Positions 5,272-13,375 are shown, counted from the first letter of the stretch. The stretch is 14,114 nt of DNA from Promethearchaeia archaeon (GCA_029856445.1 JAHQWY010000065.1:1-14114); one strand, 5' to 3'. Program-made: numbers and translations. The notes: a model not told the origin generated them from the sequence alone.

Positions 5272-6285
5272 ATGATCACCAAACTTATTTCTTTTCTTTA
5301 TGAGATGGGATTTTCAGATGTTCAAATTAATATCTATAAATACTTGTTAACTCACAAATATGGTACAATAAACGATATCAAAAACGATTTAAATTATTCT
5401 TATACTCAGGTGTATCATAATTTATTATTTCTAGAAGAGAATGAATTAATTGAAACTTCAAATGATTCAAAACCAAAAATATTTATCAGAAAAAGTCCAA
5501 AAATTGCTTTAACTGCATTAATTAACCATAAATATAATAGTTATAAAGATGATGTTATAAAATTAGATGAAGAACTAAAGACTCAAGAGAGCAAATTCGG
5601 TAGGTGTATTAGAGATATCACTTTTTATCACTATTCTGATATCAATTTAGCAATTGAAAACTTTTATGATCTAATAGAAAATACACAAAAAGAGATTGTA
5701 TTGACAGCTTTACCACCTACGTTACTAAAGAAATTAGAACCAAGTTTTTACGATTCATTTATGAGAGGAATAAAAATTCAGTTATTCTTTAGCCCATTAG
5801 ATTTTGAGATTATTTCAAATTATTTAGAGATCATAACTGATATTTTAAAAAGAGTTCGAGTAGAAATTATCCAAACTGAGCAAAGAACTTGCCAAATTAT
5901 AAGATATAATGACGATATTGTTAATATGGGAAACATACTTCTGGATGAAAATTATTTAAATTCGATCGTTTTTAAAGAGGATGATGTTTTTCATATTGAC
6001 GGTTTTAAAGGTCCTTTCGCTAAACAGGCAAAAGATTATTTAGCAGTACTAACTGTTACCAAAAGGCTTGAAATAGAATATCCCGAGCCAATTCAAAAAG
6101 TTTTGAAAATAATAAAAGAAAATGAAAGCATTAAAACTCGTGATTTAAGCAGGATATCTCAAATAGGGGGAGCAAAATTACGAGAGATTCTAAATTTTTT
6201 AATTCACCAAGGAATACTACAAGAAATTGTAATAAAAGAAGATAAAGCAGGGAGACCAAAAAGAGAATATTCATTAATAGAATAA
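5272..6285 (+). CDS. TrmB-type transcriptional regulator with a second C-terminal winged helix
   Basis: The protein is 337 aa in three parts. Residues 1-75 form a TrmB-family winged helix: MGFSDVQINIYKYLL, then the helix pair INDIKNDLNYSYTQVYHNLLFLEE and a wing ending in KIFIRKSP. Residues 85-110 form a coiled linker helix. Residues about 112-250 resemble the PLD-like sensor region of TrmB relatives (TQKEIVLTALPPTLL, then the beta-rich stretch IQLFFSPLDFE ... VEIIQTEQ ... VNMGNILLDENYLNS). Residues about 270-337 look like another winged helix (IQKVLKIIKE, TRDLSRISQIGGAKLREILNFL, wing with KAGRPKREYSL). TrmB proteins are sugar- or metabolite-responsive repressors or activators; the ligand here is unknown. 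The gene diverges from the four-cysteine/GyrI-like unit across a promoter with an inverted operator pair, which fits autoregulation plus control of that unit. Its stop is 17 bp from that of the convergent VOC gene. Confidence 0.9.
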   Translation: MITKLISFLYEMGFSDVQINIYKYLLTHKYGTINDIKNDLNYSYTQVYHNLLFLEENELIETSNDSKPKIFIRKSPKIALTALINHKYNSYKDDVIKLDEELKTQESKFGRCIRDITFYHYSDINLAIENFYDLIENTQKEIVLTALPPTLLKKLEPSFYDSFMRGIKIQLFFSPLDFEIISNYLEIITDILKRVRVEIIQTEQRTCQIIRYNDDIVNMGNILLDENYLNSIVFKEDDVFHIDGFKGPFAKQAKDYLAVLTVTKRLEIEYPEPIQKVLKIIKENESIKTRDLSRISQIGGAKLREILNFLIHQGILQEIVIKEDKAGRPKREYSLIE

Positions 6286-6302
6286 ATTTAAAGCAGTTAA
6301 TC

Positions 6303-6710
6303 TTATGGTTTCTTATAATCAAATTGCCCAAACTCTATCATATGTCCGAGGATCTCCGTAGTATCATAATACACAAATTTATTTGTCCCAATCATACTAT
6401 TAATAACCTGTTTAAAACCCATCGAATCCCATTCTTTAATCCTTTCATCTACATTTTCAACTTGAAATCCGATATGATGGAGACCACTCTTACCCTCCTC
6501 TAGAAATTCATAGAATATGGATTTCTTATCTTGAGGTTCAATCAAATCTATACGTAGTTTTGATTGCTTTCCAATCATAAATCTTGCTCCTTTTACTACA
6601 CCATAATCAAACCGCATAACTTGTTCTATTCCAAAAATCTTCTTGAATTTTTGAACTGCTTCTTCAACACTTCTAAAAACAAATCCAATATGGTCAATAT
6701 CACCGAACAC
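6303..6710 (-). CDS. VOC-family protein, methylmalonyl-CoA-epimerase-like
   Basis: The protein is 135 aa with two beta-alpha-beta-beta-beta modules of the vicinal-oxygen-chelate fold. The first begins DHIGFVF (His7) and the second LHHIGFQV (His78-His79). RIDLIEP (53-59) and HMIEFGQF (Glu126) supply the other positions where VOC metal ligands lie, so the His/polar/His/Glu set looks complete. The length and HHIGF pattern fit methylmalonyl-CoA epimerase, which interconverts the R and S epimers on the route from propionyl-CoA to succinyl-CoA. Other VOC enzymes (glyoxalase-like lyases, dioxygenases) cannot be excluded. The start is GTG at 6710, about 11 nt after AAGGTGA. It lies 47 bp downstream of the acyl-CoA dehydrogenase gene on the same strand, probably in one transcript, which supports acyl-CoA metabolism. 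It converges on the TrmB-type gene. Confidence 0.86.
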   Translation of the reverse strand: MFGDIDHIGFVFRSVEEAVQKFKKIFGIEQVMRFDYGVVKGARFMIGKQSKLRIDLIEPQDKKSIFYEFLEEGKSGLHHIGFQVENVDERIKEWDSMGFKQVINSMIGTNKFVYYDTTEILGHMIEFGQFDYKKP

Positions 6711-6757
6711 AGATCAAAATCACCTTTTTTTAAATTATTATTAAAAAATTATCATTA

Positions 6758-7969
6758 TTAGAACTGAAATTCACCTTTCTTTTTAGATTCTTCTCCGATT
6801 GGTCTATTAAATCCTTTATAGATATCTTTTTGAATTATGTATTTCATAATCTCGTCAGTACCACCACCTATTCTGTGGAGTCTGATATCCCTAAGTAACC
6901 GCTCAACAGGATATTTAGTTGTGTAGCCAATACCCCCCATAATTTGTAATGCCTCATCACAAATCTTATGTGTAGATGTGACCACAAATAATTTACACGT
7001 AGCAGCAAGTGCTGGGTTTGTTGGGTTTTTAGATGCTTTTGCCCACAAAGCTTTGCCTGCTTCAAAATTTGCAGCCATTTCAGCAACTTTAAAATTTATT
7101 CCCTCAAATTCACTTATAGGTTGTTTAAACTGAACTCTTTCTTGAGAATATTGTACAGCGATTTCTATTGCTCGCTTTGCTACTGCTAAGGCTTGTAATG
7201 ACATAGCTACCCTTTCTGGACCAAGGAATTGTTGCATACTTGATATAGCAGATGTTCTTTTTTTCTGAACACCTTCAGTTGTAGTTTTTAATTCTCTATA
7301 GAACAAGATATTTTCTTTAGGGACCTTAACGTTTGTAAACTTAAGATGTCCTAAATTAAGACCATGAAGTCCCATTAATTTGTATTCTTCAAGCATCTCA
7401 AATCCTTCAAAATTGGATTCAACAATGAATGCTCCATTTCGACCATAAACAACCATTAAATCAGCTACTGAACCATTTGTTATAAATCTTTTTTCTCCAT
7501 TAAGTATGAAATTACCATCCTCGTCCTTTTCATAAATTGTTTTCATCCTTGAAAGATCTGATCCTGCATCGGGTTCAGTAAAACAAAAACATCCTTTTTT
7601 TTCCCCTGTTACCAGAGGTTTAATATGTTTTCCGAGAGTCTTTTGTTTACCAAAAAAACTTATCAAACCAGCAGGGTAAACACTTGAGCCTCGCACCATA
7701 TCATAAACTAAACTCTCATAGCATAATGCTTCTGATAGCAACATCTCTTGTATATAAGAACTACCTCTACCCCCCAATTCTTTAGGATACCTTAATCCAA
7801 GCAAACCCTTTTTTCCTAATGGTTCCAAAACATCCCAGACATCAATTTTTCCATCTTCCATATCCTGTGTTTTAGGGGCAACCTCTAAGGCAATAATTTC
7901 ATCAATTTCTTCTTTAAACTCAATGTCTTTTTCATTGAGTGTTTCGAGATCAATTACAATTCTTTTCAT
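6758..7969 (-). CDS. Acyl-CoA dehydrogenase, FAD-dependent
   Basis: The protein is 403 aa, a normal length, and covers the whole family: N-terminal helical domain (about 12-122), beta domain with the FAD signature CFTEPDAGSDLS (129-140) and GEKRFITNGSVAD (158-170), and C-terminal helical domain with QIMGGIGYTTKYPVERLLRD (342-361). It oxidises acyl-CoA to 2-enoyl-CoA in the cytoplasm, passing electrons to an electron-transfer flavoprotein. The usual medium-chain catalytic Glu (I-Y-E-G-T) is replaced: the region reads I-G-G-G-T-D-E-I with Gly369. Glu252 in FLGPERVAM sits where isovaleryl-CoA and long-chain dehydrogenases place their base, which suggests a branched or long substrate. The start is ATG at 7969; the TATA box about 28 nt upstream implies a leaderless or very short leader. 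It is followed by the VOC gene, giving a two-gene catabolic unit. Confidence 0.95.
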   Translation of the reverse strand: MKRIVIDLETLNEKDIEFKEEIDEIIALEVAPKTQDMEDGKIDVWDVLEPLGKKGLLGLRYPKELGGRGSSYIQEMLLSEALCYESLVYDMVRGSSVYPAGLISFFGKQKTLGKHIKPLVTGEKKGCFCFTEPDAGSDLSRMKTIYEKDEDGNFILNGEKRFITNGSVADLMVVYGRNGAFIVESNFEGFEMLEEYKLMGLHGLNLGHLKFTNVKVPKENILFYRELKTTTEGVQKKRTSAISSMQQFLGPERVAMSLQALAVAKRAIEIAVQYSQERVQFKQPISEFEGINFKVAEMAANFEAGKALWAKASKNPTNPALAATCKLFVVTSTHKICDEALQIMGGIGYTTKYPVERLLRDIRLHRIGGGTDEIMKYIIQKDIYKGFNRPIGEESKKKGEFQF

Positions 7970-7993
7970 TTTCTATCAATTTGCCAAAATTAC

Positions 7994-8001
7994 TATAAAT
8001 A
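7994..8001 (-). promoter_or_regulatory. TATA box of the acyl-CoA dehydrogenase gene
   Basis: Leftward it reads TATTTATA, centred 28 nt before the ATG at 7969. This places transcription initiation within a few bases of the start codon, so the mRNA should be leaderless or nearly so. No Shine-Dalgarno precedes the ATG, which agrees. Confidence 0.55.
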
Positions 8002-8466
8002 ATTTGAATAAACCAAATTTTATAATGTTTCTTACAGCTATTATCATTATATTAACTTAAGGATTTCTTGAAGGTTATTAATGATTTTATCTATAAGATA
8101 GCTTGGATTTCTCCACCTTCCAAATTGTACATTAGACGTAATAACTATGATTAAAACCAATTTTCATAATAAATAGAATTTAAGTATTAATAAAAAAAGA
8201 ATGTTAATTTATTTTTTGAGTTTTCCAAAATGATTTTTAAAATTATTCTTTTTTGGCCTAAATTAGGTTTTTGTCGGTAGAAATTCTTCTAAAAAGTTCT
8301 AGTTTTTTTGTCGGGAAAATCTTACAAAAATGTTAATTCTGTTCCTTCCGTACGTAATTTTGACAAAACATTCAAAACTAAATATGTAGATTTTTATCAT
8401 TTTAATGAATATTAGAAAATTTATACACCGTATTAATTTATTTGATTACCAGGGTAAGATAATATT
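8002..8466. other. Long AT-rich intergenic region
   Basis: No gene is supported here. It contains short homopolymers, a small palindrome CCTAAATTAGG (8257-8267) and a direct repeat TTTTTGTCGG (8268-8277 and 8305-8314, 37 bp apart). It also holds the probable TATA element TTTATA (8420-8425) for the small rightward gene that follows. Confidence 0.4.
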
Positions 8467-8631
8467 ATGTCAAAAGCAGTTTCGTATTATGATTGGAAAT
8501 TATCATTTAAGAAAAAAATAGACTCAAATAATGATAATTTAGAAGATAATGACTCTATAAATACATTAGGGATTCGAGAAAACAGTTTTAAAGATTTTAT
8601 AAAAAAATGGAAAGAAAATAACTTATCCTAA
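8467..8631 (+). CDS. Small 54-aa hypothetical protein
   Basis: ATG at 8467 opens 54 codons ending at TAA 8629-8631. The product is highly charged: a start MSKAVSYYDWKLSFKKK, an Asp/Asn-rich middle and a helical end FKDFIKKWKENNLS. TTTATA at 8420-8425 predicts initiation near 8449, and AGGG at 8451-8454 lies 12 nt before the ATG, a weak ribosome-binding site. Codon use and residue bias look like the neighbours. It is the only rightward gene between two leftward ones. No motif is recognised, and it could be a chance frame in AT-rich DNA, though the W- and F-containing helix argues for a real small protein. Confidence 0.5.
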   Translation: MSKAVSYYDWKLSFKKKIDSNNDNLEDNDSINTLGIRENSFKDFIKKWKENNLS

Positions 8632-8633
8632 AT

Positions 8634-8655
8634 TTAAAAAATTATAAAAAAAAGA
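8634..8655 (-). terminator. Oligo-T terminator after the acyl-CoA synthetase gene
   Basis: Immediately past the leftward stop codon, the transcript strand reads a T8 run and then a T6 run separated by ATAA. This is a standard archaeal oligo-U terminator. It lies in the tail of the convergent small gene. Confidence 0.5.
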
Positions 8656-10353
8656 TTAAACTTCTTCTCCTCTTCTCCTAGCCTCAATATCTTTAAGATC
8701 TTTACGGAGAACTTTACCCACTAAAGTTTCCGGCAATTCTTTACGAAACTCGATTTCCTTTGGAACTTTATATGGAGCTACATTTTTTCTACAGAACTCT
8801 TTTATCTTAGCTTTCATTTCATCAGTCTCACGATAACCATCCTTTAAAACTATGAAGGCTTTTACTGTTTCATTTCCAGCTGAATTAGGATCTGGAAGCC
8901 CAATAATGGACGCATTTTCTATTGCTTCGTATTCAAATAACACATCTTCAACTTCCCTTGGATATACTTTGAATCCACTAATATTAATCATATCTTTCTT
9001 TCGATCAACAATATATAAATATCCCTCCTCATCCATCCTTCCGATATCGCCAGTTAAAAGCCATTCACCTTTCAATTGATTCGCAGTTTCTTCTGGTTTA
9101 TTAAAATATCCTTTCATAACTTGGGGACCTTTAACCATTATTTCTCCTGATTCACCTTGGGGAAGAATTTTAGTATAATCATCAATATCAACGATTTTAA
9201 ATTCAGTACTTGGTATTGCTAGTCCTACGGAACCAATTTTTCTTGTTCCTTTTACTGGATTAACATGAGTTGCAGGCCCGCATTCTGTCATACCATATCC
9301 TTCTATTATTATAGCCCCAGTTCTTTCTTCAAATTCCTTCAAGACTTCAGGTGGCATTGGAGCAGCCCCAGAATTACAAATCTTAATTGATCTGAGGTCT
9401 TTAGCATAATCTTCAAGATCATCACGCTCTAATAAGCGCATATACATCGTTGGCACACCAGGAAACATTGCAGGATGAGTTGCTTTAATTACTTCGAACA
9501 ATCCTTTCTGATCTCGAGGATCAGCGTGTAAAGCGATTGTTGTTCCACTAAATATAAAGCTGTTCATACAAACTTGCATCCCATATATATGGAATAGTGG
9601 TAATGTTGTAAGGGCAGTTTCTTTTCCTCTCTTAACTATTGCTTTTGTCCATTCATACATCTGTACGCAGTTTGCTACTAGACCATAATGTGTAAGCATT
9701 GCTCCTTTAGGTAAACCGGTCGTACCACCTGTATATTGGAGAACTCCAATATCTTCTTTTGCATTTGTTTCAAATTCGGGAGGATTTGGTTTCGTTTTAT
9801 TGACTAAGTTTAAAAATTGTATTGTCCCTGCTATTTCAGGTGGTTCTCTTGTGCCAAGGGGATTAGCCATTGGAGCATAATCAAATATATTGGTTATAAT
9901 TATATGTCTAAGACGTGTTCTGTCTTTAACATTATTAATCTTTTCGAGTTGGGTATCCCAAGCAATAATTATTTCCGCACCAGAATCGTTTAATTGATAA
10001 GCTAATTCGTGTTCTGTATGGAGTACACTACAAGCGGTTACGATAGCTCCTGCCTTCAAGATACCGTAAAAACTAAACATAAATTGAGGCATGTTTGGCA
10101 ACATAATAGCAACTACATCACCTTTCTTCACACCCAAGTTTACAAGAGCAGTAGCTAATCTTTCAGCAGTATCTAAAAATTTTTTATAATTAATTTTGTG
10201 TTTTAGAAACCAAATTGCAGTTCGTCCACCAAATTCTTTAACTGCATTATCGAGAAACTCAGAGATATTCATTTCTGGTATATCGACTTCATGTGGAACA
10301 TCAGGATCATAGTGTTTTATCCAAGGTTTTGCTGCGTATGGATTATCACTCAT
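8656..10353 (-). CDS. Long- or medium-chain acyl-CoA synthetase (AMP-forming)
   Basis: The protein is 565 aa from the ATG at 10353. A TTG at 10365 would add MNLK, but the ATG gives the better N-terminus. All core motifs of the ANL superfamily are present: the phosphate-binding loop YTGGTTGLPKG (207-217), GYGMTECGP (352-360), WLLTGD (431-436), YIVDRKKDMINISGFKVYPRE (447-467, the hinge and acyl-pantetheine tunnel) and the adenylation lysine in VGKVLRKDL (Lys547). It activates a carboxylic acid with ATP to an acyl-adenylate and then to acyl-CoA in the cytoplasm. The closest layout is the FadD group, but chain length cannot be read from sequence. It lies 91 bp after the HEAT-repeat gene, last in the leftward run that begins with the Liv transporter, which suggests that the transported acid or its derivative is the substrate. 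It may also have its own promoter in that gap. Confidence 0.95.
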   Translation of the reverse strand: MSDNPYAAKPWIKHYDPDVPHEVDIPEMNISEFLDNAVKEFGGRTAIWFLKHKINYKKFLDTAERLATALVNLGVKKGDVVAIMLPNMPQFMFSFYGILKAGAIVTACSVLHTEHELAYQLNDSGAEIIIAWDTQLEKINNVKDRTRLRHIIITNIFDYAPMANPLGTREPPEIAGTIQFLNLVNKTKPNPPEFETNAKEDIGVLQYTGGTTGLPKGAMLTHYGLVANCVQMYEWTKAIVKRGKETALTTLPLFHIYGMQVCMNSFIFSGTTIALHADPRDQKGLFEVIKATHPAMFPGVPTMYMRLLERDDLEDYAKDLRSIKICNSGAAPMPPEVLKEFEERTGAIIIEGYGMTECGPATHVNPVKGTRKIGSVGLAIPSTEFKIVDIDDYTKILPQGESGEIMVKGPQVMKGYFNKPEETANQLKGEWLLTGDIGRMDEEGYLYIVDRKKDMINISGFKVYPREVEDVLFEYEAIENASIIGLPDPNSAGNETVKAFIVLKDGYRETDEMKAKIKEFCRKNVAPYKVPKEIEFRKELPETLVGKVLRKDLKDIEARRRGEEV

Positions 10354-10444
10354 TTTTAAATTCAATCTCTAATTTTATTTTGTAATTTTATATTAATTAA
10401 TTTTATTTTATGATAGAGAAAAACCACAAATTATAATAAGGTTA
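10354..10444 (-). promoter_or_regulatory. Gap before the acyl-CoA synthetase: possible promoter and small hairpin
   Basis: Leftward, AATATAAA (10387-10394) lies about 38 nt before the ATG and could be an internal TATA box for the synthetase. ATAATAA-GG-TTATTAT (10433-10448) spans the stop codon of the HEAT-repeat gene and could form a weak hairpin. There is no strong Shine-Dalgarno before the synthetase ATG. Confidence 0.3.
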
Positions 10445-11884
10445 TTATTCTGTTAAATTATCAATAGCATTAATAGCAGATTCACATACATAGTCGCATT
10501 TATCATGTATTAGATTATTTAATCTAGAAATTATTTCTTCATTTGACACTCCAATAATACCTAATGCTTCACTTGCTCTCCATCTGACATCAGAGTTTAT
10601 ATCCTCCAAGGCCATAATTAATGAAGGAATAGCCGAAGTAGCAGAAGAACCTAGTTTTCCTAATGAAAGAGCAGCTTCTCTCCTCACAGTATGTTTAAGA
10701 TCAACTAACGCATATTCTAATATCAGTATTGCCAGTTCTGAATCTTTACCAATATTTCCAAGGGCTCTTACTATTTCTACCCTAACTGGACTGGAAAATC
10801 TTACATTTAAAGAAGTTATATATGCTAATACGGGAAATAAAGCTTTATTAATTGCTCTATTGTAAATTTTCTTTCTTCTAGACTCAAGATCCATCCTTTT
10901 AAATCCAAAAACATCACTTAAAATAGGTATTGCTTCTTTAGCATCTGGTCCAATCCCTCCAATTGCAGAAATAATGATTCTTTTCATTTTTCTCTTGACT
11001 TTTCCAATTGCTTCTGTAAGAGCAGGAACAGATTCCTTACCAATAAGTCGTAGTGAATCAGCTGCTTTTCCACGTACTTTTTCTTTTTTATCTTTAAGCA
11101 ATAATGCTAATTCCTGTATTATTTTTGGATCTGCCTTCTTTATTTCTCCAAGAGCTTCGATTACTCCACATCTTACTTTTGGATCTTTATGGTTTATTAT
11201 ACTAAGTAAGTTTGGAATCGCTTCTTCGCCAATTTGCGCAAGGGTACTTACAACACGAGAACGCACTCTCCAATCTTTATCTCCAAGAGCATCTATTAAC
11301 GTAGGTATTGCTTTTATGGCACCTTTACCTATTTTGCTAATTGATTTAGCTGAAGCAGTTCTAACTGTCCAACTTACATCTCTTACGCTATTCATTAAAT
11401 CTGGAATAGATTCATAAGCACTAGGTCCTATTTCTCCCAATGCTTCCGCTACTTCTGTTCGAACGATTTCACTATTATCTTTTAAAGAATATATTAATGC
11501 TCTTAGTGAATCTTCTGTTGGACTTCCAATTTTACCAAGAGCGATTGCTGCTTCCTTTCGGATCATTTCTTCATTATCTTTTAGTAAATCAGAAATTTCT
11601 GGTATTGCGTTCTCTGCAACTCCTCCGATTTTTCCCAATGATCGAGCTGTTTCTCTACGTATACTCCAATCTTCATCTTTTAGGCATTTTATTAGTTTTG
11701 GAACAGCTTCTGCTGACTTTTGTCCTATTTCGCCTAAAACATTTATTGAATTAAATTTGATGGATCTGATATCGCTCTCTAAATGTTCAATTACTTCATT
11801 AATTATAGATGGATCATTTTCAATTCGAGATAATACTAAATCAACTCTCGCATCTCTCAATAGTTTTTCTAATGGGGCAGACAT
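10445..11884 (-). CDS. HEAT-repeat protein (PBS-lyase-type repeats)
   Basis: The protein is 479 aa and built almost wholly of about 13 helical repeats of 37-39 residues with the pattern D-x-x-V-R-x-x-A-x-x-x-L-G-x-I-G ... A-I-P-x-L-x-x-x-L-x-D. Clear units include SIRRETARSLGKIG (74-87), MIRKEAAIALGKIG (107-120), IVRTEVAEALGEIG (140-153), TVRREAALSLGKLG and DVRWRASEALGIIG. The regularity breaks at about 323-362, an insert or linker rich in K/R and then hydrophobics (FGFKRMD ... ALFPVLAYITSLN). Such alpha-solenoids are protein-binding scaffolds; the E/Z-lyase type also occurs in phycobilin lyases, but no catalytic inference is justified here. There is no signal peptide. The start is ATG at 11884 with GAGGTAA about 8 nt upstream. 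It lies 11 bp after livF, so it is co-transcribed with the transporter; a role in transporter assembly or signalling is inference from context. Confidence 0.93.
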   Translation of the reverse strand: MSAPLEKLLRDARVDLVLSRIENDPSIINEVIEHLESDIRSIKFNSINVLGEIGQKSAEAVPKLIKCLKDEDWSIRRETARSLGKIGGVAENAIPEISDLLKDNEEMIRKEAAIALGKIGSPTEDSLRALIYSLKDNSEIVRTEVAEALGEIGPSAYESIPDLMNSVRDVSWTVRTASAKSISKIGKGAIKAIPTLIDALGDKDWRVRSRVVSTLAQIGEEAIPNLLSIINHKDPKVRCGVIEALGEIKKADPKIIQELALLLKDKKEKVRGKAADSLRLIGKESVPALTEAIGKVKRKMKRIIISAIGGIGPDAKEAIPILSDVFGFKRMDLESRRKKIYNRAINKALFPVLAYITSLNVRFSSPVRVEIVRALGNIGKDSELAILILEYALVDLKHTVRREAALSLGKLGSSATSAIPSLIMALEDINSDVRWRASEALGIIGVSNEEIISRLNNLIHDKCDYVCESAINAIDNLTE

Positions 11885-11895
11885 TAATAATTACC

Positions 11896-12609
11896 TCATA
11901 TTCCAAGATAAACTTCTTTTATTCTTGGTTCTTTTTCTAATTCTTCTTTTGTTCCTCTCATTTCAATTTTTCCTTCTTCAAGTACATGAATATTTTGAGA
12001 GACCTCCATGGCTAAAACCACATCTTGTTCAACTAAAAGTGTGGTTGTCCCTTCAGCTTTTATTATTTCAATTGCATCAAAAATATTCTTTTTTATTTTT
12101 GGAGCTAGTCCTAACGAAGGTTCATCCATTAAGAGTAATTTTGGATTAGCCATCATTGCACGCGCAATAGCAAGCATCTGTTGTTCCCCTCCACTTAAAG
12201 TTCCAGCTCGTTGTTTTCTTCTTTCCTTGAGCCGTGGAAATACTTCATAAACGAATTTTTTTAATTGTTTTTTTTTTTCTTTATCCTTGACCCTATAGGC
12301 TCCCATCCTGAGGTTATCCTCAACAGACATATCATAAAACAATCGACGACGCTCTGGACAGTGAGCGATTCCTTTTTTAGCAATCTTATGTGTTTTTAAT
12401 TCATCTATTCTTTCTCCGAGAAATTCCACTTTACCTCTGTCAGGTTCCTCCAAAGCTGTAATAACTCTGAGGAGAGTTGATTTACCAGCACCATTTGGTC
12501 CAATAACCGCATCTAAGGCTCTTTCTTCAATTTTTAAATTAATTTCTTCAAGAGCTTTAGCTTTTCCATAATAATGATATACTTTTTTTATCTCAAGCAA
12601 ACGCTTCAC
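11896..12609 (-). CDS. livF: ABC transporter ATPase, LivF type
   Basis: The protein is 237 aa with Walker A GPNGAGKST (37-45), the LivF-style Q-loop region CPERRRLF (84-91), signature LSGGEQQ (138-144), Walker B LLLMDEP (158-164) and VEQD (193-196) at the switch region. It is one of the two cytoplasmic ATPases that power a branched-chain amino acid (HAAT family) importer; relatives also import urea, amides or short organic acids. The start is GTG at 12609, overlapping the end of livG by 17 nt, with AGGAAA just upstream, so translation is coupled. The HEAT-repeat gene follows after 11 bp. Confidence 0.95.
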   Translation of the reverse strand: MKRLLEIKKVYHYYGKAKALEEINLKIEERALDAVIGPNGAGKSTLLRVITALEEPDRGKVEFLGERIDELKTHKIAKKGIAHCPERRRLFYDMSVEDNLRMGAYRVKDKEKKKQLKKFVYEVFPRLKERRKQRAGTLSGGEQQMLAIARAMMANPKLLLMDEPSLGLAPKIKKNIFDAIEIIKAEGTTTLLVEQDVVLAMEVSQNIHVLEEGKIEMRGTKEELEKEPRIKEVYLGI

Positions 12610-13333
12610 CTTTTCCTAAATATGCTTCAAGCACAATTTTATTATTGGCAACCTCCTTTGGAGGTCCATCGGCAATTAGTTTACCTTGATGCATAGCAAG
12701 TACTCGTGGCACTAATGTCATAAGTTCACGTAATACGTGACCTGTTAAAAATACCGTTACTCCATCATCATGTAATTTATTGATCAAGTTTGTAATTCCT
12801 AATTGCTCTTCGAATGACAAACCGCTAAAGGGTTCATCTAATAATAATAGTTCTGGATTACTACCAACAGCTTTGCTAATCTGTAATTTTCTCAGATCTC
12901 CGTGAGGTAATACAACAGGGGGGATTCTTGCTTTATCTACAAGACCCGTTGATACCAGAATTGAGCTTGCATACTCATTATATCCTACTTTCCTTGAAGC
13001 TTTTCTCCCCCTTTTTGAGAGACAAGACACTGCGACATTATCGAGTATACTAAGGAATTTGAATGATCTCACCAACTGAAATGTTCGAGCAATTCCTAAA
13101 TTCACTCTTTTATAAGTTTTTTTTCTAGTAATATCAACTCCATCAAACCGAATAGAACCTGAAGTTGGGCTCTCGAATCCTGATATTAAATTAAAAAGTG
13201 TCGTTTTACCTGCACCATTAGGACCAATGAGACCAACAAAATCTCCTCTTTTGATCTCAAAACTAAAATCATTTACAGCTGTTAGTCCACCAAACTTTTT
13301 GGTTAAATTTTTAACCTCTAAAATTATTCCCAT
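12593..13333 (-). CDS. livG: ABC transporter ATPase, LivG type
   Basis: The protein is 246 aa with Walker A GPNGAGKTT (37-45), the LivG-type RTFQLVRSF (83-91) containing the Q-loop Gln86, signature-like LPHGDLRKLQISKA (142-155) where many LivG proteins have LPYG-type variants, Walker B ELLLLDEP (161-168) and switch His199 (LTGHV). It forms the heterodimeric motor with LivF. The start is ATG at 13333, with AAGGAAT directly upstream. The stop of livM is 42 bp upstream and livF overlaps downstream, a standard livM-livG-livF order. The signature Ser is Pro143, common in this subfamily and not evidence of inactivity. Confidence 0.95.
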   Translation of the reverse strand: MGIILEVKNLTKKFGGLTAVNDFSFEIKRGDFVGLIGPNGAGKTTLFNLISGFESPTSGSIRFDGVDITRKKTYKRVNLGIARTFQLVRSFKFLSILDNVAVSCLSKRGRKASRKVGYNEYASSILVSTGLVDKARIPPVVLPHGDLRKLQISKAVGSNPELLLLDEPFSGLSFEEQLGITNLINKLHDDGVTVFLTGHVLRELMTLVPRVLAMHQGKLIADGPPKEVANNKIVLEAYLGKGEAFA

Positions 13334-13375
13334 ATTCCTTCAATTTTCTTTTTTATAATTACTTCGCTCATATAA

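Noticed and set aside
10974..11754. Rightward frames opposite the HEAT-repeat gene
   Set aside because: They are complement shadows of a repetitive, strongly supported leftward gene.
12593..13333. LivG signature Pro143-His144 as evidence of a dead ATPase
   Set aside because: Walker A, Q-loop, Walker B and switch His are intact, and LPYG-type variants are common in LivG.
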